Origin: an uncultured Bacilli bacterium | GTDB taxonomy: Bacteria; Bacillota_I; Bacilli_A; RF39; UBA660 | Direction: 5' to 3' | Assembly: GCA_910586295.1 (NCBI GenBank) | Contig: CAJUGE010000047.1 | Location: 1-28,369 of the forward strand | Length of the DNA: 28,369 nt | Shown here: one piece after another, positions 7,341-13,972 of the stretch | Position numbering within the stretch: the first letter of the stretch is position 1 | How the letters are laid out: every line of letters begins with the position of its first letter | Position numbers and translations under genes: made by a program | Notes under the pieces: model-generated | What the model was told of the DNA's origin: nothing | Database searches by the model: none | What the model saw: the letters and a program-made list of their open reading frames with translations, nothing else

Positions 7341-8681
7341 ATGAATCAATTAAAAGTAGTAAAAAGTATTTTAAATAAAGTTGAAAAAATGGATGTAGAA
7401 TATCCATATAGTGTTGTTAGAAGTATATTGATGTGTGAAATTATGAGAGAACATTATGATGAGAAGGACACAACAGGCAAAAAAGAAATTATTACATTGT
7501 TAGAGAATTATTTTGAATTTATGTCTAAATATAGAGAAATAGATGGGGTAAAAACATTATTTAGTAATTATGATTTACAAAATGTTTTTGTGGATAATAA
7601 AAGTTTTGATGTTATAAAACAATTTTTAATAAAAAATATTATCAACAAAAAAGAATATGTTAGTAAATGCGAATATCATTATGATAATAATTATAGTCAG
7701 AATGTTATTGAAGAAGAGAGTGATTTTTTAGACATAATTAAGAATATTATTGTCGGCAATGAATTTCAGTATGGTGATGCAATATTTAGAATTATGGATG
7801 ATTTAGATTTAGAATTTTTCCTTTACTTTAACAACAATAGATATAAGAATACATTGATATTTTCAAAATATAGTTTATTTAATTTAATAAATTATTTTGA
7901 TTATTTTTTATCTGTTGTTGATTCAACTTTTAAAAGAGATAATAAATTTTTAATCAACTTTATGATAACTATATTGTTTGACCAAAAAACTAATTATAGG
8001 CTTTTTTATAATGTATTACAAAACAAGAAATTGAATGTAAAAGATTCTTTAAGTAATGCAGAAAACTTTATCATAAGAAAATATCGTCAAGGATTTTTTA
8101 AGACCAAAACACAATATTATATAAAAATAGGAATGAATACTAATTCAAAAATTAGAACTTTTTCAATGACACAAAATAAAGATATATTAGAACAAATTCA
8201 TAAAGCAACTGAAAAATTGAGCAATGAAACTATTTTTGATTTGTTTTATCTTTCTTTTATAAATGATAAAGACTTAAGTTTATTAGATATTTCTAAAATA
8301 GATAAAATAGCAGAAGACATAGCAGTATCAAATCCTAAAGCATTAGTTAAAAGTAATGATGTAAGTTTGCATGAAAATAAATTAGTAAATGATTATATAG
8401 GCTTGCTTATTGAAACTACTCAACAAAATAATAAATTTATTCTTGAAAATTTTACAATATTAAATAATATAAAAAATGATTATATGATTAAATTATTTGA
8501 AGGGAAAATTAAAGTAAATACTAATCGCATATATGCTCTTAAAATAGTTAAAATAAAGGGAATTATTTATACTTATGTTAACTTTAAAGGAACTAATATT
8601 TTTAAAGATAGAATATTTACAAAAGAAGACGCAATAAGAATAGTTGAATTTATTAAACATGAAGAAGAATGGAGTAAGTAA
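7341..8681 (+). CDS. Unrecognised protein, first of a coupled pair
   Basis: A 446-aa protein I do not recognise. It is rich in Asn, Lys, Ile and Phe, with no signal peptide, clear transmembrane segment or catalytic motif visible; it looks like a mostly helical soluble protein. Its C-terminus (KIKVNTN, then NIFKDRIFTKEDAIRIVEFI) has a counterpart in the next gene (QVKVNTN, then IIYKDRIYFLDDIKRFLIII), so the two share a C-terminal domain. AAAGGA lies 9 bases before the ATG; an upstream in-frame TTG is rejected. The two ORFs are one base apart. An Xre repressor gene is divergent. Fixed heterodimers, a restriction/defence pair or an ICE maintenance function are all possible; none is shown. Confidence 0.7.
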   Translation: MNQLKVVKSILNKVEKMDVEYPYSVVRSILMCEIMREHYDEKDTTGKKEIITLLENYFEFMSKYREIDGVKTLFSNYDLQNVFVDNKSFDVIKQFLIKNIINKKEYVSKCEYHYDNNYSQNVIEEESDFLDIIKNIIVGNEFQYGDAIFRIMDDLDLEFFLYFNNNRYKNTLIFSKYSLFNLINYFDYFLSVVDSTFKRDNKFLINFMITILFDQKTNYRLFYNVLQNKKLNVKDSLSNAENFIIRKYRQGFFKTKTQYYIKIGMNTNSKIRTFSMTQNKDILEQIHKATEKLSNETIFDLFYLSFINDKDLSLLDISKIDKIAEDIAVSNPKALVKSNDVSLHENKLVNDYIGLLIETTQQNNKFILENFTILNNIKNDYMIKLFEGKIKVNTNRIYALKIVKIKGIIYTYVNFKGTNIFKDRIFTKEDAIRIVEFIKHEEEWSK

Positions 8682-8682
8682 C

Positions 8683-9735
8683 ATGAAAGAAAATATAATT
8701 TATGAAAAAATAACAAATGATAAAATTGAATTTCAAAGTAATGAACAATTATTATCCATGATTAAAAAAATTATGGATAAATATAATCTGAATCATAATG
8801 AAATACTTTTAAATTATTTTAAAGATAAGAATGTGTTAAAGGTATTTGAATTAAATCGTAAGCGTTATAGATATACACGAGATGGATATTTATCAATAAG
8901 ATCACTTACATATGTCTTAGTTTATTTTGATACATTATTAGATCAATTAGAACAATTACATAAAAGAAAAGGTATTTCTAAAATTTTTTTGGATTCTTAT
9001 TTTATGAATGAAAATAAATTAACTAACTTTTGTAGTGACATATCAGGAGATGTTTTTAATGCTTATTCCTCAACAACTTATGATTCTATTAAAAAAAGTA
9101 ATTTGTATTTATTAACAAATGATTTTTTAACAGGACTTAATAAAATGAAATTATATTATAATATTTTCTTTGGAAGAGCTAATAACAGATATCTTTTAAA
9201 TTATAAAAATGAACTTAATAAGGAAGAATTAAAGTATTTTATTTGTAAAATAAGTAAAAATTTGAAAAATGAAGAAATTATGTTTATTTATGAACTTTTA
9301 AATAAGAATTTAGAACAATTAACTAAAGATGAAGAAAAAGTTATGAAGAATATCATAAAAACCTTTAATAAAAAAGATTCAAATATAATCGTATATCCAA
9401 ATTTTTTATTGGAAGAAGATAAAGTTCTAATTGCAAATATTCCACAATTTTTGAAGGATTTTGAAAAAGAAATGATTTTTAGCGATTTTGAAAATTGTAA
9501 TAAAGTAATAAATAAAGAAAGCATTGAAGTTTATACATTTCAAGTTAAAGTTAATACAAATACATATGATTGTAAAATAAGAAAACTATTAGGAGCATTA
9601 CATTTATATTTATATGATGAAGATAAAATAATTTATAAAGATAGAATTTATTTTTTAGATGATATTAAAAGATTTTTAATTATTATAAAAGAACAAAATC
9701 GAATTAAAGAGAATAATTATAGTTTTTGGAATTGA
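8683..9735 (+). CDS. Unrecognised protein, second of a coupled pair
   Basis: A 350-aa protein I do not recognise. I chose the ATG at 8683 because GGAG lies 8 bases upstream and it begins one base after the previous stop; an earlier in-frame start would overlap that gene. Like its neighbour it is Lys/Asn/Ile-rich and predicted soluble. The last ~60 residues share the KVNTN ... (F/Y)KDRI(F/Y) ... D..R pattern with the first protein, and the middle regions have similar composition, suggesting an old duplication. The tight spacing implies translational coupling and fixed stoichiometry. No known domain is claimed. Confidence 0.7.
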   Translation: MKENIIYEKITNDKIEFQSNEQLLSMIKKIMDKYNLNHNEILLNYFKDKNVLKVFELNRKRYRYTRDGYLSIRSLTYVLVYFDTLLDQLEQLHKRKGISKIFLDSYFMNENKLTNFCSDISGDVFNAYSSTTYDSIKKSNLYLLTNDFLTGLNKMKLYYNIFFGRANNRYLLNYKNELNKEELKYFICKISKNLKNEEIMFIYELLNKNLEQLTKDEEKVMKNIIKTFNKKDSNIIVYPNFLLEEDKVLIANIPQFLKDFEKEMIFSDFENCNKVINKESIEVYTFQVKVNTNTYDCKIRKLLGALHLYLYDEDKIIYKDRIYFLDDIKRFLIIIKEQNRIKENNYSFWN

Positions 9736-9750
9736 AATAAATTATAAAAA

Positions 9751-9777
9751 GAAGAGGGGAGATTTATGATTAAATAA
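9751..9777 (+). other. Orphan ribosome binding site with a three-codon ORF
   Basis: GAGGGGAG followed by ATG ATT AAA TAA (9766-9777). The site is strong but the frame closes at once. It may be a deletion scar of a former third gene, or a minimal leader; expression is not implied. Confidence 0.35.
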
Positions 9778-9778
9778 A

Positions 9779-9803
9779 AATAGTGTAGAACTATTGTAGT
9801 TTT
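9779..9803 (+). terminator. Weak terminator after the orphan pair
   Basis: AATAGT / ACTATT stem with a 5-base loop and a T-run (TTTTTT) starting a few bases later. Confidence 0.45.
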
Positions 9804-9823
9804 TTGGCGATTTATGTTATACT
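9794..9823 (+). promoter_or_regulatory. Promoter of the attenuator leader
   Basis: TTGTAG (9794-9799), 18-base spacer, TATACT (9818-9823). It would begin a leader of about 155 bases in front of the small membrane protein gene. Confidence 0.45.
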
Positions 9824-9826
9824 TGT

Positions 9827-9926
9827 AATAGTTAAGATAATAACTTAACTATTGAACCATTTAACAGTGCCTATCATACAGGCATCTCACTTTCAAATAG
9901 TTGCTAGTACAGAACTATTTTTATTT
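9827..9926 (+). promoter_or_regulatory. Attenuator-like leader with competing hairpins
   Basis: Segment 1 AATAGTTAAG (9827-9836) pairs perfectly with segment 2 CTTAACTATT (9844-9853). A small hairpin TGCCT/AGGCA follows (9868-9884). Segment 3 AAATAGTT (9895-9902) pairs with segment 4 AACTATTT (9913-9920) and is followed by TTATTTT, a terminator. Segment 2 can also pair with segment 3 (AACTATT with AATAGTT), which would remove the terminator. This 1:2 plus 3:4 against 2:3 layout is that of transcription attenuators. I see no convincing leader peptide, so the signal is unknown. A second -10-like TATAAT (9939-9944) lies beyond the terminator. Confidence 0.5.
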
Positions 9927-9988
9927 TGGAAAAAATGTTATAATAATCTTAACAACAAATAGTAATTTGTTTAATAGGAGGAATCTAA

Positions 9989-10132
9989 ATGGATAAGAAA
10001 AAGATAATGAATTGGGTAATAGCAATTATAGTGGCTATTGTATATTTATCAATAAGTATTATATTTGATGCGTGGGCATATTCTTGGCTTATATGGGTGG
10101 TTTATGCAATTTATAGATTTATTGCAAAATAG
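9989..10132 (+). CDS. Small two-TM membrane protein
   Basis: A 47-aa ORF below the usual length cut-off. It starts after an ideal AGGAGG (9977-9982) and reads MDKKKIMNW, a hydrophobic segment (about 9-26, VIAIIVAIVYLSISIIF), a short DAWAYS turn, and a second hydrophobic segment (SWLIWVVYAIY) ending RFIAK. The composition fits a small integral membrane protein with two helices. It sits behind an attenuator-like leader and in front of the alkyltransferase-like gene, so the two may be one operon. Function unknown; codon use is like its neighbours. Confidence 0.65.
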   Translation: MDKKKIMNWVIAIIVAIVYLSISIIFDAWAYSWLIWVVYAIYRFIAK

Positions 10133-10147
10133 ACAAATTACAATTTG
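10133..10147. repeat. AAATTACAATTT repeat, copy 1
   Basis: ACAAATTACAATTTG just after the small membrane protein gene. The 12-base core has AAATT/AATTT arms. First of four copies at boundaries in the cargo zone. Confidence 0.6.
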
Positions 10148-10165
10148 AAATGGAGTTGGAATACT

Positions 10166-10642
10166 ATGGCTAATGAAAGTAAAAAAGATTTTAATGTAAT
10201 GATGAACAACAATAAAGATATGCCTAAAATACAAATAGTAGAAGATGAAAAAATAATAAAAAAATATGGTGGAACTAAAATGTTTTTTGCACCACCTATT
10301 TATTATGATGAGTTAATGAAAAAAGTACCAAAGGGAAAACTTATAACTGTTAGTGTTATGAGAGATTATCTAGCAAAGACAAATAATGCAGACTTCACTG
10401 ATCCTATGACAGCAGGTATATTTGTAAATATAGTTGCTTGGGCTAGTTATCAAAGAGATGAAGATATTACACCATATTGGAGAACTTTGAAATCAGATGG
10501 AGAATTAAATGTTAAATATCCAGAGGGAATAAAATTACAAAAAAGATTACTTGAAGAAGAAGGACACACAATTATTTCAAAAGGAACAAAGAATATAAAA
10601 TACTATGTTAAGGATTTTGAAAATAGTTTGATAGAACTATAA
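10166..10642 (+). CDS. Alkyltransferase-like (MGMT/ATL family) protein
   Basis: A 158-aa protein. After about 35 polar residues it carries the fold of the O6-alkylguanine-DNA alkyltransferase DNA-binding domain: VPKGKLITVSVMRDYLAK, TAGIFVNIVAWA, and PYWRTLKSDGELN ... EGIKLQKRLLEEEGH. In MGMT the active site is PCHR; here it is PYWR, so it cannot transfer an alkyl group to Cys. Proteins of this kind (ATL) bind alkylated guanine and recruit nucleotide excision repair, which is family knowledge; this protein may do the same or only bind DNA. The start at 10166 has GGAG upstream. It is flanked by repeat copies 1 and 2. Confidence 0.65.
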   Translation: MANESKKDFNVMMNNNKDMPKIQIVEDEKIIKKYGGTKMFFAPPIYYDELMKKVPKGKLITVSVMRDYLAKTNNADFTDPMTAGIFVNIVAWASYQRDEDITPYWRTLKSDGELNVKYPEGIKLQKRLLEEEGHTIISKGTKNIKYYVKDFENSLIEL

Positions 10643-10644
10643 TT

Positions 10645-10659
10645 ACAAATTACAATTTT
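10645..10659. repeat. AAATTACAATTT repeat, copy 2
   Basis: ACAAATTACAATTTT, three bases after the stop of the ATL gene. Confidence 0.6.
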
Positions 10660-10690
10660 ATAGTTATTGATTTATAGTAATTTACCGAAA

Positions 10691-10717
10691 AGATTGTCAG
10701 TAATGACAGTCTTTTTT
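10691..10717 (+). terminator. Terminator after the ATL gene
   Basis: Nine-pair stem AGATTGTCA / TGACAGTCT (one G-U) with GTAA loop and T6. Confidence 0.8.
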
Positions 10718-10725
10718 GTTATATA

Positions 10726-10762
10726 TTGACTTTTAACGATAACTACTATAAAATATAGTAGT
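10726..10762 (+). promoter_or_regulatory. Promoter with palindromic operator (PadR autoregulation, inferred)
   Basis: TTGACT (10726-10731) and TAAAAT (10749-10754) are 17 bases apart. Over the -10 lies a perfect 21-base inverted repeat, ACTACTATA - AAA - TATAGTAGT (10742-10762). A protein bound there would block transcription. The PadR-type regulator encoded in the same operon is the natural candidate. Confidence 0.65.
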
Positions 10763-10795
10763 GTAGTTTATAGCAAAAAAGGAGATGTGGAGTAT

Positions 10796-11146
10796 ATGAA
10801 AAATTATGACAACTATTTTCTTCCAGTAGATAATATGGAAGAAGCAAAAAGATATTATGAGGAAATATTGGGGTTAAAAAAGAAATTTGATTTCTCTAAT
10901 AAGGGAATGGTTGCTTATAATATTGGAAATGAAGAACCTGCAATAATTCTAAAAGACAAAAATAAATTTGAGAATTTAAAGCCTACAATATGGTTTGAAG
11001 TAGAAGATGTCGCAATCTTCTATAAAGAAATGTTGAATAATGGTATAAAATTTTTGAGTGAGCCTTTTAAAATTGGAACTGGTAATGCAGTCGAGTTTGA
11101 AGATCCATTTGGAAATAGACTTGGCGTTACAGATTATATTAAGTAA
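10796..11146 (+). CDS. VOC (glyoxalase/bleomycin-resistance) family protein
   Basis: A 116-aa protein with one vicinal-oxygen-chelate domain: the beta-alpha-beta start FLPVDNMEEAKRYYEEILGL, then PTIWFEVEDVAIFYKEMLNNG and the family-typical AVEFEDPFGNRLGVTDY end. VOC proteins bind metals and small molecules as dimers; some sequester or modify antibiotics, others are dioxygenases or lyases. Usual N-terminal His ligands are not evident, so a binding or sequestering role is possible. The ATG at 10796 is chosen over a GTG at 10787, which is too close to GGAG. First gene of the unit with padR and probably tet(44). Confidence 0.7.
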   Translation: MKNYDNYFLPVDNMEEAKRYYEEILGLKKKFDFSNKGMVAYNIGNEEPAIILKDKNKFENLKPTIWFEVEDVAIFYKEMLNNGIKFLSEPFKIGTGNAVEFEDPFGNRLGVTDYIK

Positions 11147-11158
11147 GGAGTAGAGATT

Positions 11159-11686
11159 ATGTCAAATATAGATTTGGTATTATTAGGACTTATTAAACAA
11201 AAATCACAAAGTGCTTATGATATTAAAAAAAATATAGAATATCGTAATATACCAAGATGGGTAAAAATTAGTGAACAGTCTATTTATAAGAAAGTATTAC
11301 AATTAGAATCAAAAAAATATATTGTTAGTCATAAAGAGAAAGAGGGAAATATGCCAGATAAAGCAGTATATACTATTACTGACAAAGGTAATGATTATTT
11401 TAATAAACTTATGAATGATATTTCAAATTCTGATGTTAGTCTATATTTGGATTTTAATGTTATTATTACGAATTTAGATTTAGTAGATGATGAACAAAAA
11501 CAGATTCTTGTTTCTAATATAAAATCAAAGATATTAGAATTAAAAGAATTACTAAATGAAAGACAATCTCATAGACAACATATTCCTAATGTTGGAAAAC
11601 AAATGTTCAAACAACAATTAGCATTAGTAGAAACATTAGAAAAGTGGATAATTGATTTTGAGAATAGTTTAAAAGAAAAAAATTAG
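11159..11686 (+). CDS. PadR-family transcriptional regulator
   Basis: A 175-aa protein with an N-terminal winged helix: LVLLGLIKQKSQSAYDIKKN, recognition region SEQSIYKKVLQLESKKYI, and wing KEGNMPDKAVYTITDKG, all typical of PadR. A C-terminal coiled-coil region (about 100-170) mediates dimerisation in this family. PadR proteins are mostly repressors released by small molecules or drugs. AAGGAG (11145-11150) precedes the ATG; the VOC stop is 12 bases upstream. The 21-base palindrome over the operon promoter is the likely operator. No terminator separates it from tet(44), 49 bases downstream. Confidence 0.8.
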   Translation: MSNIDLVLLGLIKQKSQSAYDIKKNIEYRNIPRWVKISEQSIYKKVLQLESKKYIVSHKEKEGNMPDKAVYTITDKGNDYFNKLMNDISNSDVSLYLDFNVIITNLDLVDDEQKQILVSNIKSKILELKELLNERQSHRQHIPNVGKQMFKQQLALVETLEKWIIDFENSLKEKN

Positions 11687-11735
11687 CAAATATTGATTTT
11701 AAGTTAAAAGATAAATTTGTAGGGAGGGAAGTTCC

Positions 11736-13658
11736 ATGAAAATAATCAACATTGGTATTCTTGCTCATGTAGATGCAGGAAAGACGACCTTAACGGAAAG
11801 TCTACTTTATACAAGTGGAGCGATTTTAGAATTAGGCAGTGTAGATAAGGGAACAACAAGGACAGATACTATGTTTTTAGAACGTCAGCGTGGAATCACA
11901 ATTCAGGCAGCAGTTACTTCTTTTAATTGGAATGACTACAAAATCAATATTGTAGATACTCCTGGACATACAGATTTTATAACAGAAGTGTATCGTTCCT
12001 TATCTGTTCTTGATGGAGCTATTTTAGTAATTTCTGCTAAAGATGGTGTACAAGCACAAACTCGAATACTATTCCATGCACTTCAAAAAATGAATATACC
12101 AACAATTATTTTTATAAATAAAATAGATCAGGATGGAATTAACTTAAATAATATTTATCAAAATATCAAAGAAAAACTTTCAAATGATATTATTGTTATG
12201 CAAAATGTAACATTAACTCCAGAAATATCAATTAAAAATATTATTGATTTAGATGATTGGGATCCTGTAATTTCCAGAAATGATAAACTTTTAAAAAAAT
12301 ATATTGCAGGAGAAAAATTGACTATACAGGAATTAACGTATGAAGAATATAGGTGTGTTAAAAAAGGTTCGTTGTTTCCTATATACCATGGAAGTGCTAG
12401 AAATAATATAGGGACTCAACAACTCATTGAAGCTATTTCAAATCTTTTTTGTTCTGAAATGAATGAGAATGGTTCAGAACTATGTGGAAGAGTTTTTAAA
12501 ATTGAATATACAGACCATAAGCAAAGATTAGTTTATTTGCGTCTTTACAGTGGAACATTACACTTACGAGATACAATTATATTGCCAGAAAAAAAGAAAG
12601 TGAAACTTACAGAAATATATATTCCTTCAAATGGGGAAATGATACAGACAAAAATAGTTTGTTCTGGAGATATTTTTATTATACCTAACAATACATTAAG
12701 ATTGAACGATATTATAGGAAATGAAAAGATTTTGCCATGCAATGTATGGAATGACAATACTGCACCAATACTACGAACAAGAATTGAACCGATAAAAATA
12801 GAAGAGAGAGAAAAATTATTGGATGCTCTTACAGAAATTGCAGATACTGATCCTCTTTTACGTTATTATGTTGATACGATAACACATGAAATCATCATTT
12901 CTTTTTTAGGAACAGTGCAGTTAGAAGTTATCTGTTCTCTGTTGATTGAAAAATATCACATAAACATAAGAATCGAAGATCCAACCGTAATTTATTTGGA
13001 AAAGCCATTACAAAAGGCAGATTATACTATTCATATTGAAGTACCACCAAATCCATTTTGGGCATCAATTGGATTATCAATAACTCCACTTCCAATTGGC
13101 AGTGGAATACAGTACGAAAGCAAAGTTTCACTCGGTTATTTAAATCAAAGTTTCCAAAATGCAGTAAGAGAAGGTATTAATTATGGACTGGAGCAAGGAT
13201 TGTATGGTTGGAAAGTGACAGATTGTAAAATATGTTTTGAATATGGTGTTTATTATAGCCCTGTTAGTACTCCCTCGGATTTTCGCTTTCTTGCCCCAAT
13301 TGTACTTGAACAAACATTGAAAAAAGCGGGAACGCAATTATTAGAGCCATATCTTTCGTTTATACTTTTTACACCACAGGAATACTTTTCTCGTGCATAT
13401 AATGATGCACAAAAACATTGTGCAATAATTGAAACAAGTCAATCAAAAAATGATGAAGTTATTTTTACAGGACATATTCCTGCACGTTGTATTAATGAAT
13501 ATCGTAATACTTTAACTCTATATACAAATGGGCAAGCAGTTTTTTTGACAGAATTAAAAGATTATCAAATTGCTACTTGTGAACCAGTTATTCAATCACG
13601 CAGACCAAATAATCGAATAGATAAAGTACGCCATATGTTTAATAAAAAAGAAAATTAA
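11736..13658 (+). CDS. tet(44): Ribosomal-protection tetracycline resistance protein Tet(44)
   Basis: A 640-aa EF-G-like GTPase of the Tet(M)/Tet(O) class, which releases tetracycline from the 30S ribosome. It shows G1 AHVDAGKTT near residue 10, RQRGITIQ (switch I), DTPGH (G3), NKID (G4), and the ribosome-facing blocks PPNPFWASIGLSI and CIEYRN-type C-terminus ending NRIDKVRHMF. The length is the family norm. It is clearly more diverged from Tet(M)/Tet(O) than these are from each other in the middle region; the N-terminus and partner gene match my memory of Tet(44), described with ant(6)-Ib in Campylobacter fetus. GGGAGG precedes the ATG. Unlike tet(M), no long attenuator leader lies directly upstream. 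Confidence 0.9.
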   Translation: MKIINIGILAHVDAGKTTLTESLLYTSGAILELGSVDKGTTRTDTMFLERQRGITIQAAVTSFNWNDYKINIVDTPGHTDFITEVYRSLSVLDGAILVISAKDGVQAQTRILFHALQKMNIPTIIFINKIDQDGINLNNIYQNIKEKLSNDIIVMQNVTLTPEISIKNIIDLDDWDPVISRNDKLLKKYIAGEKLTIQELTYEEYRCVKKGSLFPIYHGSARNNIGTQQLIEAISNLFCSEMNENGSELCGRVFKIEYTDHKQRLVYLRLYSGTLHLRDTIILPEKKKVKLTEIYIPSNGEMIQTKIVCSGDIFIIPNNTLRLNDIIGNEKILPCNVWNDNTAPILRTRIEPIKIEEREKLLDALTEIADTDPLLRYYVDTITHEIIISFLGTVQLEVICSLLIEKYHINIRIEDPTVIYLEKPLQKADYTIHIEVPPNPFWASIGLSITPLPIGSGIQYESKVSLGYLNQSFQNAVREGINYGLEQGLYGWKVTDCKICFEYGVYYSPVSTPSDFRFLAPIVLEQTLKKAGTQLLEPYLSFILFTPQEYFSRAYNDAQKHCAIIETSQSKNDEVIFTGHIPARCINEYRNTLTLYTNGQAVFLTELKDYQIATCEPVIQSRRPNNRIDKVRHMFNKKEN

Positions 13659-13670
13659 GTTACTATTCGC

Positions 13671-13684
13671 TAAATTACAATTTG
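13671..13684. repeat. AAATTACAATTT repeat, copy 3
   Basis: TAAATTACAATTTG, 12 bases after the tet(44) stop. Confidence 0.6.
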
Positions 13685-13759
13685 TTAAGTAGTTGATGAT
13701 ATGGATAAGTATTTAGAAATCAAAAAGATTTTTGTACTGTTTAGATGTGATTATGATAG

Positions 13760-13915
13760 AGAAAGGATGCTAATACAATTTGGTCTGTAAGCTATGATAT
13801 TAAAAATAATAGCATTTATAGGATTGATGGAAATCCAAAAAGGAAAAAATATAAAATAGATACAAGGTTAAATTTAAAGAATAATTTTATGTTTAAGGTA
13901 AATCTAAGGCAATAG
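13760..13915 (+). pseudogene. 3' remnant of a choloylglycine-hydrolase/C45-type gene
   Basis: A frame without a start codon and with a stop just before it (13757-13759) reads TIWSVSYDIKNNSIYRIDGN, then PKRKKYKID and ends NLRQ. The TIWSV.YD..N..IY...GNP pattern is like the last beta strands of choloylglycine hydrolase/C45 acyltransferase-type proteins. I infer a truncated 3' end left between the two resistance genes. The family call rests on a short match from memory. A separate 29-codon ORF at 13701-13790 has no good ribosome binding site and is not called. Confidence 0.4.
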
Positions 13916-13934
13916 AAAATTTACTTTTTTCTGT

Positions 13935-13940
13935 TATAAT
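13935..13940 (+). promoter_or_regulatory. -10 of the ant(6) promoter
   Basis: TATAAT 33 bases before the ant(6) ATG; the -35 region is poor (no TTGACA-like hexamer at 16-18 bases). Confidence 0.45.
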
Positions 13941-13972
13941 ATAAGTAATAATAATTTTAAAAGTGAGTTGAT

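Noticed and set aside
10049..10234. Minus-strand 61-aa ORF across the small membrane protein and ATL starts
   Set aside because: Opposes two genes with good starts and has no Shine-Dalgarno; chance ORF.
13701..13790. 29-codon plus-strand ORF between tet(44) and ant(6)-Ib (MDKYLEIKKIF...)
   Set aside because: No convincing ribosome binding site, and it overlaps the hydrolase-like remnant in another frame.
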